Source: an uncultured bacterium
Lineage (GTDB): Bacteria > Bacteroidota > Bacteroidia > Bacteroidales > Bacteroidaceae
Assembly: GCA_905215345.1 (NCBI GenBank)
Contig: CAJMPR010000003.1
Coordinates: forward strand, 310,001 to 374,000
Length of the DNA stretch: 64,000 nucleotides
Direction: 5' to 3'
The notes beneath the pieces are model-generated. The model was not told where the DNA came from. It did not search any database and was given only the letters and a program-made list of their open reading frames with translations. The position numbers and the translations under genes are program-made. This document shows, piece by piece, positions 6,276 through 14,805 of the stretch; within the stretch, counting starts at the first letter, position 1, and every line of letters starts with the position of its first letter.

Positions 6276-8126
6276 ATGTCAGATACCTTATCCGATTTAC
6301 ACCGCCTGACGAAAGCTGTCCGGGCGGCGGGAGTGGACATTGCGCCCACTTACAGCGAGTATATTCAATTGGCGTTTGCCATAGCTACCGACTGCGGAGA
6401 GGCAGGCCGCAGCGATTTTCACGCGCTTTGCAGCCTGTCCGGCAAGTACGACGCCCGTGCAGCCGACAAAGTGTACAGCAGCGCACTAAAAAGCAGCAAA
6501 AACAGCGTACATCTTGGAACTGCTTTCCACCTTGCCGAACTGTGCAACGTGAAGCCTGAACAGAACAGGGGGGAAACACCGCTGGCGGGTACACTTGGTA
6601 CACAAAGTTCAGTGAACCCTGCAACCTCACCCACACGTGCGTGCGCGTATAATAGTAAGACGCTCTTAGCCGAAGCCGCCACCGATACCGACGGGGAATT
6701 TCAGGAGGAAAACACTTCCGGCAGTGAACCGCTGGCGCCCCTACCCTCCTTCGACAACGAAATGCACTGGCCTGCGCCCTTAGATGCCATCATCAAGCGG
6801 GGAGCTACCCGCGCCCAGCAAGACGTACTGTTGTTAGGCTCGCTCACCGTACTGGGAGCCAGCATGGGCAGCAACGTGCGCTGCCCCTACGCCGGCAAGA
6901 TGATGTCGCCCTGCCTGCAAACGTTCGTCGTAGCCCTGCCGGCTTCAGGCAAAGGAGTGCTCTCGCTCGTCCGCCTCCTGGTGGAACCCATTCATGACGA
7001 AATCCGCCAACAAGTAGCGGAAGAAATGAAAAAATACCAAAAGGAAAAGACAGCTTACGAAGCATTGGGTAAAGACCGCTCGAAGGCCGCCCAACCCACT
7101 CCGCCCCTCAACCGCATGTTCCTCATCTCAGGAAACAATACCGGCACGGGCATCCTGCAAAACATCATGGACTCCAATGGTACAGGACTGATATGCGAGA
7201 GTGAAGCCGATACCATTTCCACCGCTATCGGTTCGGAGTACGGGCATTGGAGCGACACCATGCGCAAGGCTTTCGACCACGACCGCCTGTCCTACAACCG
7301 CCGGACCGACCACGAATACCGCGAAGTGAAGAAGTCCTACCTCTCTTTACTCCTTTCCGGCACTCCCGCCCAAGTAAAACCGCTCATCCCCACTGCCGAA
7401 AACGGGCTCTTCTCCCGCCAACTCTTCTACTACATGCCTGCCATACGTAAATGGCAGAATCAGTTCGATGTCCAGGATACCGACCTTGAAGAAGTATTCA
7501 CCGCCATGGGCATGGAATGGAAAAAGAAACTGAAGCTATTAAAAATGGGCGGACTCTTCACGCTGCGCCTCTCTGCCGCGCAGAAGGAAGAGTTCAACAA
7601 CCGGTTTGCCAATCTGTTTATCCGCTCCGGACTTGTCAACGGAGACGAAATGTCGAGCAGCGTAGCCCGTCTTGCGGTCAATATCTGCCGCATCATGGAA
7701 GTGGTGGCGATGCTCCGTGTGCTCGAATCAGAAAAACTCACCGCATCGCCCTACCTGAATCCTGACGGTGAGATACCCGACGACAACCTGAAAGACGGCA
7801 TCATCACCCGTTGGGACATGAGCATCGGTTCCGATGACTTCCATACCGTACTGGGATTGGTAGAAAGCCTCTACCGCCACACTACACACATCCTTTCCTT
7901 CCTGCCGGGCACCGAGATAGTGCGCCGCAGCAATTCCGACCGTGACGCACTGCTGCAAAGCATGGACCTGAAATTCAGCCGCACATCCTTCTTGCAAAAA
8001 GCCGGGGAAATGGGCGTAAAGCCCGCTACAGCTTCCACATGGCTGAAACGCCTCGTGAAGCATGGAATAATAGAGAGTGTAGACGGGAACGGAACCTATC
8101 GCAAACCTACCCTAACAGAGGCATAA
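6276..8126 (+). CDS. DUF3987 P-loop protein (helicase-like) with PriCT-like N-terminus
   Basis: 616 aa. Residues 10-90 form a helical domain like primase C-terminal domains (YIQLAFAIATDCGEAGRSDF). A variable low-complexity linker covers 95-160. The DUF3987 domain (about 165-560) has a Walker-A-like ALPASGKG (220-227) and a possible Walker B GLICESEAD (304-312). The end is winged-helix-like (FLQKAGEMGVKPATASTWLK). It probably acts with the upstream primase-like protein on DNA. Composition is more GC-rich than the capsule operon that follows. It is full length for the family. Confidence 0.8.
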   Translation: MSDTLSDLHRLTKAVRAAGVDIAPTYSEYIQLAFAIATDCGEAGRSDFHALCSLSGKYDARAADKVYSSALKSSKNSVHLGTAFHLAELCNVKPEQNRGETPLAGTLGTQSSVNPATSPTRACAYNSKTLLAEAATDTDGEFQEENTSGSEPLAPLPSFDNEMHWPAPLDAIIKRGATRAQQDVLLLGSLTVLGASMGSNVRCPYAGKMMSPCLQTFVVALPASGKGVLSLVRLLVEPIHDEIRQQVAEEMKKYQKEKTAYEALGKDRSKAAQPTPPLNRMFLISGNNTGTGILQNIMDSNGTGLICESEADTISTAIGSEYGHWSDTMRKAFDHDRLSYNRRTDHEYREVKKSYLSLLLSGTPAQVKPLIPTAENGLFSRQLFYYMPAIRKWQNQFDVQDTDLEEVFTAMGMEWKKKLKLLKMGGLFTLRLSAAQKEEFNNRFANLFIRSGLVNGDEMSSSVARLAVNICRIMEVVAMLRVLESEKLTASPYLNPDGEIPDDNLKDGIITRWDMSIGSDDFHTVLGLVESLYRHTTHILSFLPGTEIVRRSNSDRDALLQSMDLKFSRTSFLQKAGEMGVKPATASTWLKRLVKHGIIESVDGNGTYRKPTLTEA

Positions 8127-8204
8127 TGCCCTATATATATAACGCGTATGTGTGTGCGTGAAGTGAGCAGGGGACAGTGAATGTAGTGTACCAAGTGTAA
8201 CCAA

Positions 8205-8422
8205 GCAATTGACAATTGATAGTTGACAATTGACAATTCGGCTGCGCAATACTGAATTTCTAAAGGGCTATACTACGATGCTAAAGGGCTATACTACGAC
8301 GCTAAAGGGCTATACTACGACGCTAAAGGGCTACTTTAGCGTCGTAAAGAGCTACTTGAGAATGTCCCTCCCCCCCATGCCGCAAGGCAATTGTCAATTA
8401 TCAATTATCAATTGTCAATTGC
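8205..8422. repeat. 218-bp element with ~35-bp terminal inverted repeats
   Basis: Left arm 8205-8239 and right arm 8387-8422 are near-perfect inverted copies built from ATTGACAATTG units. Between them lie three and a half 21-bp tandem repeats and a 12-bp hairpin. An ORF (8230-8475) crosses the element but looks like a by-product. Similar GACAATTG units occur at 8802-8834 and 49066-49085. The whole could fold as one cruciform or transcript terminator between the convergent DUF3987 and DUF4248 genes. Confidence 0.6.
8260..8345. repeat. 21-bp tandem repeats ending in a perfect hairpin
   Basis: Units at 8260-8280, 8281-8301 and 8302-8322 (CTAAAGGGCTATACTACGAC plus one base) differ at one position; a partial fourth follows. 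The last unit is joined to its inverted copy, giving 12-bp arms at 8317-8328 and 8334-8345 with a 5-base loop. In one frame the repeats encode LKGYTTT heptads. Confidence 0.75.
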
Positions 8423-8423
8423 A

Positions 8424-8642
8424 TCACGGTTCCCCCAGCGCCTCCACAATCAGCTTCACTTGTGCCGGTGTATAAGTCCTCGCCCGTGGTGAAAGCCCGT
8501 GAGCCGAAAGCTCGCTGCGCAGGTTGGGATAAAGGTCTATCCACTGGTTGAATTTACGAAAGGCGGCTTGCGGGCACATGTTGGGACAATAGAGTTGAGC
8601 CAGTTCGGTGCGACCGTATGTATGTATCTTGAATGATTCCAT
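8424..8642 (-). CDS. DUF4248 family protein
   Basis: 72 aa from the ATG at 8642 (MESFKIHTYGRTELAQLYCP). It is a small soluble protein with the family's N-terminal 'YGRTELAQLYCPN' and C-terminal 'YTPAQVKLIVEALGEP', which read as helix-turn-helix-like. DUF4248 genes are regular members of the VirE/DUF3987/HU/amidase cassette and usually face the other way, as here. A TATCTTTG box 31 bases upstream supports this start rather than the longer frame to 8741. Confidence 0.8.
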   Translation of the reverse strand: MESFKIHTYGRTELAQLYCPNMCPQAAFRKFNQWIDLYPNLRSELSAHGLSPRARTYTPAQVKLIVEALGEP

Positions 8643-8672
8643 ATCTTTTTGAATTTCAGTTCTTTTATACTT

Positions 8673-8680
8673 CAAAGATA
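8673..8680 (-). promoter_or_regulatory. TAnnTTTG -7 box of the DUF4248 gene
   Basis: TATCTTTG on the minus strand, 31 bases upstream of the ATG. No clear TTTG at the -33 position was found. Confidence 0.5.
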
Positions 8681-8777
8681 CATAAAAACATCCATACGGA
8701 TAAATATTTATCCAACTATAACGAACCATAATGAACCCCAATGGACAGAAACCTGCAAACCTGCTTTTCCTGTGTCA

Positions 8778-8785
8778 TATCTTCG
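8778..8785 (+). promoter_or_regulatory. Possible -7 box of the HU-like gene
   Basis: TATCTTCG differs from TAnnTTTG at one base and lies 81 bases before the HU-like ATG. The leader would include the GACAATTG repeats at 8802-8834. Confidence 0.35.
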
Positions 8786-8801
8786 CAACGTGATCACAAA
8801 A

Positions 8802-8834
8802 CAATTGACAATTGAGAATTGACAGTTGACAATT
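8802..8834. repeat. GACAATTG repeat units
   Basis: Four imperfect ATTGACAATTG/ATTGAGAATTG-type units in tandem, the same family as the terminal repeats at 8205-8422, placed in the leader of the HU-like gene. Confidence 0.5.
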
Positions 8835-8865
8835 AAAGAATTTACAAACTTAAAAACTCAAACTT

Positions 8866-9351
8866 ATGATTCGTTACAAAAAGTATCAAGTAACCGGCGA
8901 AAAGAGTCCGCTAAAAGGACTCTGGTATGCCCGCCCTCTCATTGAAGACACCTTCAACACCGAAACCCTTGCCAAACACATGGCAAACCACAACACGCCC
9001 TACTCCGCAGGGCTAATCAAAGGCGTGCTCACCGACATGATTTCCTGCATCAAGGAACTCATCTTAGACGGTAAGAACGTGAAGCTGGACGACCTCGCCA
9101 TTTTCTCCGTAGGCATTGTCAGCAAGAAAGGCGCTGCCTCGGCTGCCGACTTCACGCTGGCGGACAACGTGAAAGGTCTGAAACTCCGTGCCCGTGCCAC
9201 CGGAGAGTTGAGCAATGCCCAAATAAATCTGGAAGGTCAGTTGAAGGAGGCTTCCAAGTACACCACCGGAGACGACGCTTCCGGCAACAAGCCGGATGGC
9301 GGAGGTGGAAGCGGCTCCGGAGAGGGACAGGAAGAAAATCCGCTGGGATGA
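8866..9351 (+). CDS. HU-like DNA-binding protein (HU-HIG type)
   Basis: 161 aa. Residues 1-125 match the Bacteroidales HU-related family (MIRYKKYQVTGEKSPLKGLW, FNTETLAKHMANHNTPYSAG, LDDLAIFSVGIVSKKGAASA, VKGLKLRARATGELS). The tail (about 126-161) is flexible and rich in Gly, Ser, Asp and Glu. These proteins are thought to bind and bend DNA; the acidic tail may tune binding. It is followed by the smalltalk and amidase genes, the usual order for this cassette. Confidence 0.85.
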   Translation: MIRYKKYQVTGEKSPLKGLWYARPLIEDTFNTETLAKHMANHNTPYSAGLIKGVLTDMISCIKELILDGKNVKLDDLAIFSVGIVSKKGAASAADFTLADNVKGLKLRARATGELSNAQINLEGQLKEASKYTTGDDASGNKPDGGGGSGSGEGQEENPLG

Positions 9352-9373
9352 GAATAAATATTAAATATTAGGT

Positions 9374-9424
9374 ATTAAATATTAATTGGCTGCGCGATGA
9401 TGCCGCACGGAATTAATATTTAAT
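9374..9424. repeat. 14-bp inverted repeat between HU-like and smalltalk genes
   Basis: ATTAAATATTAATT (9374-9387) and AATTAATATTTAAT (9411-9424) flank a GC-rich loop that contains GGCTGCGC. The same GGCTGCGC also follows the GACAATTG repeats at 8239 and 49088. Likely an RNA hairpin separating the two genes. Confidence 0.5.
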
Positions 9425-9449
9425 AATTATTAATTAATAATTAAACAAC

Positions 9450-9557
9450 ATGTCTACAAAATCAAAATCAGTATGGGGCATTGTCCTCAAAACTATCGTG
9501 GCAGTGGCTACCGCCATTGCCGGAGTATTCGGTCTGACTTCCTGCATAGGTCGATGA
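9450..9557 (+). CDS. Smalltalk protein (35 aa)
   Basis: A very short gene: MSTKSKSVWGIVLKTIVAVA, then TAIAGVFGLTSCIGR. It has a basic N-terminus, one hydrophobic segment and a lipobox-like LTSC near the end. This matches the 'smalltalk' family, which sits between HU-like and N-acetylmuramoyl-L-alanine amidase genes in Bacteroides. Its TGA overlaps the amidase ATG (ATGA). Function is unknown; a small membrane protein working with the amidase, such as a holin-like factor, is only a guess. Confidence 0.8.
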   Translation: MSTKSKSVWGIVLKTIVAVATAIAGVFGLTSCIGR

Positions 9558-9967
9558 GAACCGTTACCCTATTCATCATTCATTGCTCGGCCACGCCTCA
9601 GGGCGTGAGCCTGAGCTTTGAAGATTGCCGCCGGGACCACATCAATCACCGTGGGTGGAGTGACATAGGCTATCATTTCTATGTGACGCGTGACGGAGAA
9701 ATTCACCGTGGACGTGCCTTGGAAAAGGTTGGTGCGCATTGCCGGGGACACAACCGACATTCCATAGGCATCTGCTACGAAGGCGGGCTTACTGCCTCGG
9801 GACAACCTGCGGACACACGCACGTTACCGCAAAAAGCGTCACTGGTAGCACTACTACGGGAGTTGAAACGGATTTTTCCCGGAGCGTTGGTAGTGGGACA
9901 TCATGACTTGAATCCGATGAAAACATGCCCCTGCTTTGAGGCGGTGGGAGAATACAGGGGGCTTTGA
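9554..9967 (+). CDS. N-acetylmuramoyl-L-alanine amidase (amidase_2 / PGRP fold)
   Basis: 137 aa from the ATG at 9554, which overlaps the smalltalk stop; a longer frame from 9473 would run through smalltalk and is rejected. T7-lysozyme-like features: IIHCSAT (His10), GYHFYV, GHNRHSIGICYEGG, VVGHHDLNPMKTCPCF. His117, Lys123 and Cys125 have the same spacing as the zinc and catalytic residues of T7 lysozyme. It cleaves the amide bond between MurNAc and L-Ala in peptidoglycan. No signal peptide of its own, so export is uncertain. A terminator overlaps its 3' end. Confidence 0.88.
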   Translation: MRTVTLFIIHCSATPQGVSLSFEDCRRDHINHRGWSDIGYHFYVTRDGEIHRGRALEKVGAHCRGHNRHSIGICYEGGLTASGQPADTRTLPQKASLVALLRELKRIFPGALVVGHHDLNPMKTCPCFEAVGEYRGL

Positions 9968-9992
9968 GAAAGGCTCCCTGTTTGTTTTTTTT
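9954..9992 (+). terminator. Rho-independent terminator of the amidase operon
   Basis: ACAGGGGGC pairs with GCTCCCTGT (one G-T wobble), followed by TTTGTTTTTTTT. The stem includes the amidase stop codon. The next gene (10078) is convergent. Confidence 0.7.
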
Positions 9993-10077
9993 CAAAATTG
10001 TTGAAGATTCTGACGGATATTTCGTAATGTAGGAACCTTAGCTATTTTATGCTCTATAAAACGCATCTGGAATTTCA

Positions 10078-10890
10078 TCATCCATACCTCTTTAAGCACT
10101 CCCGATTCTTTTGGATTCTTTCTTTATCAAATATCCATCCCCACTTATTGAAATACTTTATCATATTAAGTATATGAACACACAACATCTTTTTACTGAC
10201 ATATGAAGCGGCAGCATGCGCATGAATAATCGTCGTATCCGGGTAAAACATAGTCTTGTATCTCTCATGCATACGCCGAGTCATATCAATATCCTCAGGA
10301 TACATAAAGAATCGTTCATCAAACAACCCTACATCCTTCAATGCCGAAACCCTGAAGAACATAAAACAACCGGATAAATAAGGAACATTCATTGCACAGT
10401 TATATCCGGTAAATTCCAACCTAAATTTATAGAGCCGTTTCCGGCATAGCTTTGCAGGAAGAAAACGCTTAAACAGCAAGTCTACAGGAGTAGGAATCAA
10501 CTTACACAAATACTGAATCTCACCGGTAGGATACACCACTTTAGGCATTACCTGTCCCACATCGGGATTTTGATTCATAAATTCATGTAACTTATCTATG
10601 GAATCGGAAGTAAACCGGATGTCTGGATTCAATACAACATGATAACGGGCATTTCTTTTCATTGCTTCCCGGATAGCTATGTTATGGCCTGCACCATACC
10701 CCAGGTTCCTGCCACTAAAGATATAAACAACCCTATTTTTGTCGTATCCTGCAATGTGGTTCTCCAATTCTCTACTTGGAGAATTATCTATCAAATAAAG
10801 AGTAGAGATACAACTATGCAACACACAGCCGACAATCGTATCCAACTCTTCTTTTTTCGTCCTATAAAGAACTACAGAAGAAGTAATCAT
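10078..10890 (-). CDS. Glycosyltransferase family 2 (last gene of capsule operon)
   Basis: 270 aa, cytosolic GT-A fold. Motifs: VVLYRTKKEELDTIV start, GRNLGYGAGHNIAI, the metal-binding region VLNPDIRF, SGCFMFFR, and DERFFMYPEDIDMTRR near the acceptor site. It resembles rhamnosyl- or other hexosyltransferases that build polysaccharide repeat units. It is separated by 31 bases from the preceding gene and ends the operon. The sugar cannot be predicted. Confidence 0.85.
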   Translation of the reverse strand: MITSSVVLYRTKKEELDTIVGCVLHSCISTLYLIDNSPSRELENHIAGYDKNRVVYIFSGRNLGYGAGHNIAIREAMKRNARYHVVLNPDIRFTSDSIDKLHEFMNQNPDVGQVMPKVVYPTGEIQYLCKLIPTPVDLLFKRFLPAKLCRKRLYKFRLEFTGYNCAMNVPYLSGCFMFFRVSALKDVGLFDERFFMYPEDIDMTRRMHERYKTMFYPDTTIIHAHAAASYVSKKMLCVHILNMIKYFNKWGWIFDKERIQKNRECLKRYG

Positions 10891-10921
10891 TAAAAAAGTT
10901 TTTTTAGATGCAATTAAAGTA

Positions 10922-11683
10922 TCACCTGAAATTAAGATGAAGCAACCCTCTAACCAACTCGTTTATATATACTTGCAATATAATTAATCGACGCTTGATT
11001 TTTACACTGATAGGATTTGAGCTTTTCTCTCCACAATAAGAAGCATTATTGCCATGCCGTCTATAATACACCAAACAGTTAGTTATAAATTTAGGGTTCT
11101 GCGAAGACAATAGAGCCCTTATACCAATCCAAGCATCATGTTCTATCAAATCATGAGGAAATGGCAACAATGAGTCTTTTAGCTGTTTGGTAAATCCCAT
11201 ACAGCATCCCATAAAAGGAGATTTAACTAATAACTGCCATAAATTCGCCTGTGGAATTTCTCCGTGAAAATAGTCATCACCAATTATTACACCATTGGCA
11301 TCAATAATGGAACAGTTGTGTATCACCAAATTCGCATTTTTCAAATACGCCAACATAACTTTTATCTTATCGTGATACCAAATATCATCCTGATCGGATA
11401 AAAAGACATAATCACCCATAGCATACTTCAATGCATTTTCACAATTTCGACTAATCCTATAAACTCTGGCAAAAGTTCCGGAATAAGAATTATGAGATAT
11501 GTGATTATGAAAGACTTTTATTCTGCTATCATTCAACTGTTTTATAATCTCAAGAGTATTATCAAAAGAATTATCATCCGATACAATAACTTCATCATCT
11601 TTTGAAAGTTGTTCTAAAATACTCAACAATTGTGTTTTTACATATTTTTCCCCATTGTAGGTAAGGAGACACACTGAAATCAT
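10922..11683 (-). CDS. Glycosyltransferase family 2
   Basis: 253 aa. N-terminal GT-A signature MISVCLLTYNGEKYVKTQLL, VIVSDDNSFDNT, then FLSDQDDIWYHDKI (the D-x-D region), and FMGCCMGFTKQL. Similar to rhamnosyltransferase-like enzymes in capsule clusters. Its start overlaps the end of the EpsG-like gene by 4 bases (ATGA), so translation is coupled. Acts on the lipid-linked repeat unit at the inner face of the membrane. Confidence 0.85.
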   Translation of the reverse strand: MISVCLLTYNGEKYVKTQLLSILEQLSKDDEVIVSDDNSFDNTLEIIKQLNDSRIKVFHNHISHNSYSGTFARVYRISRNCENALKYAMGDYVFLSDQDDIWYHDKIKVMLAYLKNANLVIHNCSIIDANGVIIGDDYFHGEIPQANLWQLLVKSPFMGCCMGFTKQLKDSLLPFPHDLIEHDAWIGIRALLSSQNPKFITNCLVYYRRHGNNASYCGEKSSNPISVKIKRRLIILQVYINELVRGLLHLNFR

Positions 11684-12753
11684 ATAGTTAATCCGTAAGT
11701 TAAATCACCGGCTCTATTATAATTTATATAAAATAACAGCCCCAACAGCAGAAAAATAATAGGGACAACAACCACTCTTGTTCTGTTTGTCAAAATAGAG
11801 ATTAAAGCCGGAATAATAATTATTTCGTAAGTAGCAAATATGGTAGATAGACGTGCAGCTATCACAGGTGATGCACTAAAAAGCATCAACAATATAGTCG
11901 AATATAGATATGCATTCCTGATACCATAATAATAAGGTTGCCGTTCTTTTAGAAAATTTTCTGAAAGAGTATATAATATCAAGATTATAATTTGATAGAA
12001 AATCATAGGATTCAAAAGACCACCACCCTCAGCAAACATGCCATCAGGATCTGTATATGCAGATAGTGCACCAGTTTGCGCACTAAAAAAGAATAATATA
12101 GTACCCACATATTCTTGCACCAATGCAGTAAAAGCATAAGTACAGAAGAGTACAATATATATATTCTTTTGTGAAAACCGTATTTTATTAAAGAAGAAGA
12201 ACGGGATTATGCAAATGATACTGGTATGAAAAAACAAGGCAGCTAACACACAGAAAATAAAAGGTCTAAAACGGTTCCCTACGATATATCTTGTTGATAA
12301 TATTATAATTGCTATGGCTAATGCCCCTCGAATCTGATTAAAGTCCCTTAAAAGGAAAAAACGGGACATATAGACAATCAATCCTATAAATGGATAAATA
12401 GAATATTTGATTAATGTTTTAGATAACAGCCATAATGTTATTATAGAAGTAATAAAAAAGTAGAAAGTAACGTTATCCCATATCGATTTAAGTATGACTG
12501 TGTAAAAATAATATCCAGGTTCAGAATAGGCAATATTAGGATTCATAGAAATATCAGTATCCCATATAGTAGCCGTCATTTTCCAACCATTAATATAATT
12601 CTCCGCATCCGCTCCGGCAGCACCTCTAAATGCCGTAAAGAACATCAACAATACGATTACTAATATCAACGATTTTTTTTTCTGACTTACCCTACATACT
12701 TCCGTAACTGAGAAAAATATAATCAGTAAATATACAGACCAATAAATACCCAT
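11680..12753 (-). CDS. EpsG/Wzy-like polysaccharide polymerase
   Basis: 357 aa with about ten hydrophobic segments and few other features, as expected of polymerases. The EpsG-family hallmark near the N-terminus is visible: FTAFRGAAGADAENYINGWK, followed by a conserved 'SRFFLLRDFNQIRGALAIAI' stretch. In Wzx/Wzy-dependent pathways this protein joins repeat units at the periplasmic side. It is the only polymerase candidate in the operon. It is strongly A/T-rich. Confidence 0.8.
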   Translation of the reverse strand: MGIYWSVYLLIIFFSVTEVCRVSQKKKSLILVIVLLMFFTAFRGAAGADAENYINGWKMTATIWDTDISMNPNIAYSEPGYYFYTVILKSIWDNVTFYFFITSIITLWLLSKTLIKYSIYPFIGLIVYMSRFFLLRDFNQIRGALAIAIIILSTRYIVGNRFRPFIFCVLAALFFHTSIICIIPFFFFNKIRFSQKNIYIVLFCTYAFTALVQEYVGTILFFFSAQTGALSAYTDPDGMFAEGGGLLNPMIFYQIIILILYTLSENFLKERQPYYYGIRNAYLYSTILLMLFSASPVIAARLSTIFATYEIIIIPALISILTNRTRVVVVPIIFLLLGLLFYINYNRAGDLTYGLTI

Positions 12754-12767
12754 TATTCCCTCAAGCC

Positions 12768-13664
12768 CTATTTATGATAAAAGGAAACACCATGAAAAAT
12801 CCCCCTCCATATATTTTTCAAATAACCCATTCGCGGAGAAACGCACAACGGGAAATACAACATTTTTATTGCATACTTCACACCGCCAGCAACTTTCCAA
12901 TACAGAGGGACATAACTATATCTTAACAGAATAAAATAATTTCGAAATAAATAATAAGTTCTGAAAGGGGTTGGAATAGATATCTTTTTCCCAAAGAAAG
13001 AACGGTCACCCTCTCCCAGCCTATGATTCAGTTTCACAGACTCTATTACAAAAAAACGATACAGCTCTTTTGCTTTAGCTCTCCAACACCACTCATAGTC
13101 CACCCCATCAATAAAAAGCTGTTCGTCCATCAGTCCTACTTTTTTGAAAGTAGCAACTTCCATCAAAGAAGCGGAGCTAATCAATTCTGATACTTCTGTT
13201 ATATCGCTCTCTATTTTCTTCCCTTTTTTTATCGTTCCTCTGTAATCTTTGTTCTCGTAACTATTAAATGCTCTTGGTCCTATAGCTCCCACTTTTATAT
13301 TGGAAGAACATAAATATTCATATCGGGATATTAAGCTAAGGATCATGTTGCAAGGAGATATACTATCTTGATCCAAAAAAAATACATATTGAAACTGGTG
13401 TTCAATAGCATATCTGATACCATAATTTTGCGCGGCGGCTATGCCTATATTCCCCGGCATCTTTTCATACAAAATTTTTGATGAAGCATTTAAGACACAA
13501 GTCAAATCAATAGTTTCAATCGAATTATCCGAAATCCATAATAAATCTATCTGTGAAATGATAGGCGATATAACTTTTCTAAGTAAATCGATATCAGGAT
13601 TATACAAAACTAATATACAAATAACATTTTTCATTCTTTCCTGAGTTTCAATCTTCTTCTTCAT
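12768..13664 (-). CDS. Glycosyltransferase family 2 (rhamnosyltransferase-like)
   Basis: 298 aa. VICILVLYNPDIDLLRKVIS, EKMPGNIGIAAAQNYGIRYA, FFLDQDSISP (metal site), LMDEQLFIDGVDYEWCWRAK. This set is typical of RfbF/WbbL-type rhamnosyltransferases. Its start lies inside the 3' end of the upstream GT4 gene (17-base overlap). The ATG at 13664 is preferred; MKNVICILV ten codons further in is an alternative (13634). Confidence 0.85.
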   Translation of the reverse strand: MKKKIETQERMKNVICILVLYNPDIDLLRKVISPIISQIDLLWISDNSIETIDLTCVLNASSKILYEKMPGNIGIAAAQNYGIRYAIEHQFQYVFFLDQDSISPCNMILSLISRYEYLCSSNIKVGAIGPRAFNSYENKDYRGTIKKGKKIESDITEVSELISSASLMEVATFKKVGLMDEQLFIDGVDYEWCWRAKAKELYRFFVIESVKLNHRLGEGDRSFFGKKISIPTPFRTYYLFRNYFILLRYSYVPLYWKVAGGVKYAIKMLYFPLCVSPRMGYLKNIWRGIFHGVSFYHK

Positions 13665-14805
13665 TAATAATCATATTAATAAGTTTATGAAAATCGCTTT
13701 GTTGTTTCTTAAATACTTTTTGATATCGTTCTTCACTTTTCAATTCATAGTACTGATATTTTTTTTCTAAAAGTCTGATACAATTAAATAAATCGTTTGC
13801 ATAAAAAGGAGAGCAATACAAAACTGAATTACCTAAAACTTCTGGCATGGAACAAACATTAGAAGCAATAACGGGAGTTCCATATTTCATTGCTTCAACG
13901 GGAGGATAACCAAAGCCTTCTGTCAATGAAGGATAAATCAGCCCCCATGCATGCATATATAAGTTTTCAATATCAGAAATTGAAACATAATCTAAACTAA
14001 TAATATTTTGATTTAAAAGTTTTGTATTTACTCCGGTTGCTATCAACAACATATCAGGAAAACACTCTTTTATTTTATCAAAGCATTTCAGCAAAATATT
14101 AAAATTTTTATTTTCCCTATTAGCATTCACAAATAGCATGTATTTTCTCTTTTCTGCGAATATTGTTTTCAATTTCTCATTATCAATAGTATCCTTACGA
14201 ACATATTGTTTTGGAGGTGGATATAAAACATGGATAGTTTTTCTATTACCGATTTTTGGGAAATAGTATATAATTGAATTTGAAGTATATTCAGATACTG
14301 TGACCAAAGTAACATTATCTTGCAGTAGAAGTGACTCTAACTTTCGATAACGTTTTAAAGCTCTACATATTGTAGAATATCTAACATTAGGAAGCCAATA
14401 ATCAAGACTCAAACGTATATAATTTTTCAGTGAACATGGAGATAAAAAATGGATTCTATTATCAAAAAATTCCACATCACCAATATCATGAATAACGCAT
14501 ATCGTTTTACATTCAATATCAGAAATATTATAATTTACATATTTTTGAACAATACCTATGAAGAAAACATCAATATTATAAGTGTTAATCCACTCTGAAA
14601 TCGTAGCTTTACTAATATCCAATAATACAATTTGAGATTTAAGCTTTTCTAAATCATCTAATAAAAACAGAAGACGGGAATCATATAATCCCCAAATACG
14701 GCATCCTTCATAAGACAATAATTCTTTCAAAACTTTTTCTACATATTCCCCTCCACCGCTATGGTATTCCTGAGTAGATATTAAATCAAACAATATATTT
14801 GTCAT
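13648..14805 (-). CDS. Glycosyltransferase family 4 (GT-B fold)
   Basis: 385 aa. N-terminal Rossmann domain (NILFDLISTQEYHSGGGEYV), central VTLVTVSEYTSNSII and HVLYPPPKQY, and the GT4 C-terminal donor-site block LIYPSLTEGFGYPPVEAMKY followed by GTPVIASNVCSMPEVLG. The E-x7-E motif is intact. It transfers a nucleotide-activated sugar onto the growing repeat unit. Overlaps LicD by 4 bases and the next GT2 by 17 bases. Confidence 0.87.
   Translation of the reverse strand: MTNILFDLISTQEYHSGGGEYVEKVLKELLSYEGCRIWGLYDSRLLFLLDDLEKLKSQIVLLDISKATISEWINTYNIDVFFIGIVQKYVNYNISDIECKTICVIHDIGDVEFFDNRIHFLSPCSLKNYIRLSLDYWLPNVRYSTICRALKRYRKLESLLLQDNVTLVTVSEYTSNSIIYYFPKIGNRKTIHVLYPPPKQYVRKDTIDNEKLKTIFAEKRKYMLFVNANRENKNFNILLKCFDKIKECFPDMLLIATGVNTKLLNQNIISLDYVSISDIENLYMHAWGLIYPSLTEGFGYPPVEAMKYGTPVIASNVCSMPEVLGNSVLYCSPFYANDLFNCIRLLEKKYQYYELKSEERYQKVFKKQQSDFHKLINMIINEEED

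Noticed and set aside
8260..8345. CRISPR array
   Set aside because: Units are directly adjacent with no spacers and no cas genes are near.
8230..8475. 81-aa ORF with LKGYTTT heptads
   Set aside because: It arises from the 21-bp tandem repeat and runs into the inverted repeat and the DUF4248 gene; no start signal or non-repeat conserved part supports a protein.
9473..9553. N-terminal extension of the amidase
   Set aside because: It lies wholly inside the smalltalk gene in another frame; the ATG at 9554 overlaps the smalltalk stop and starts the amidase domain.
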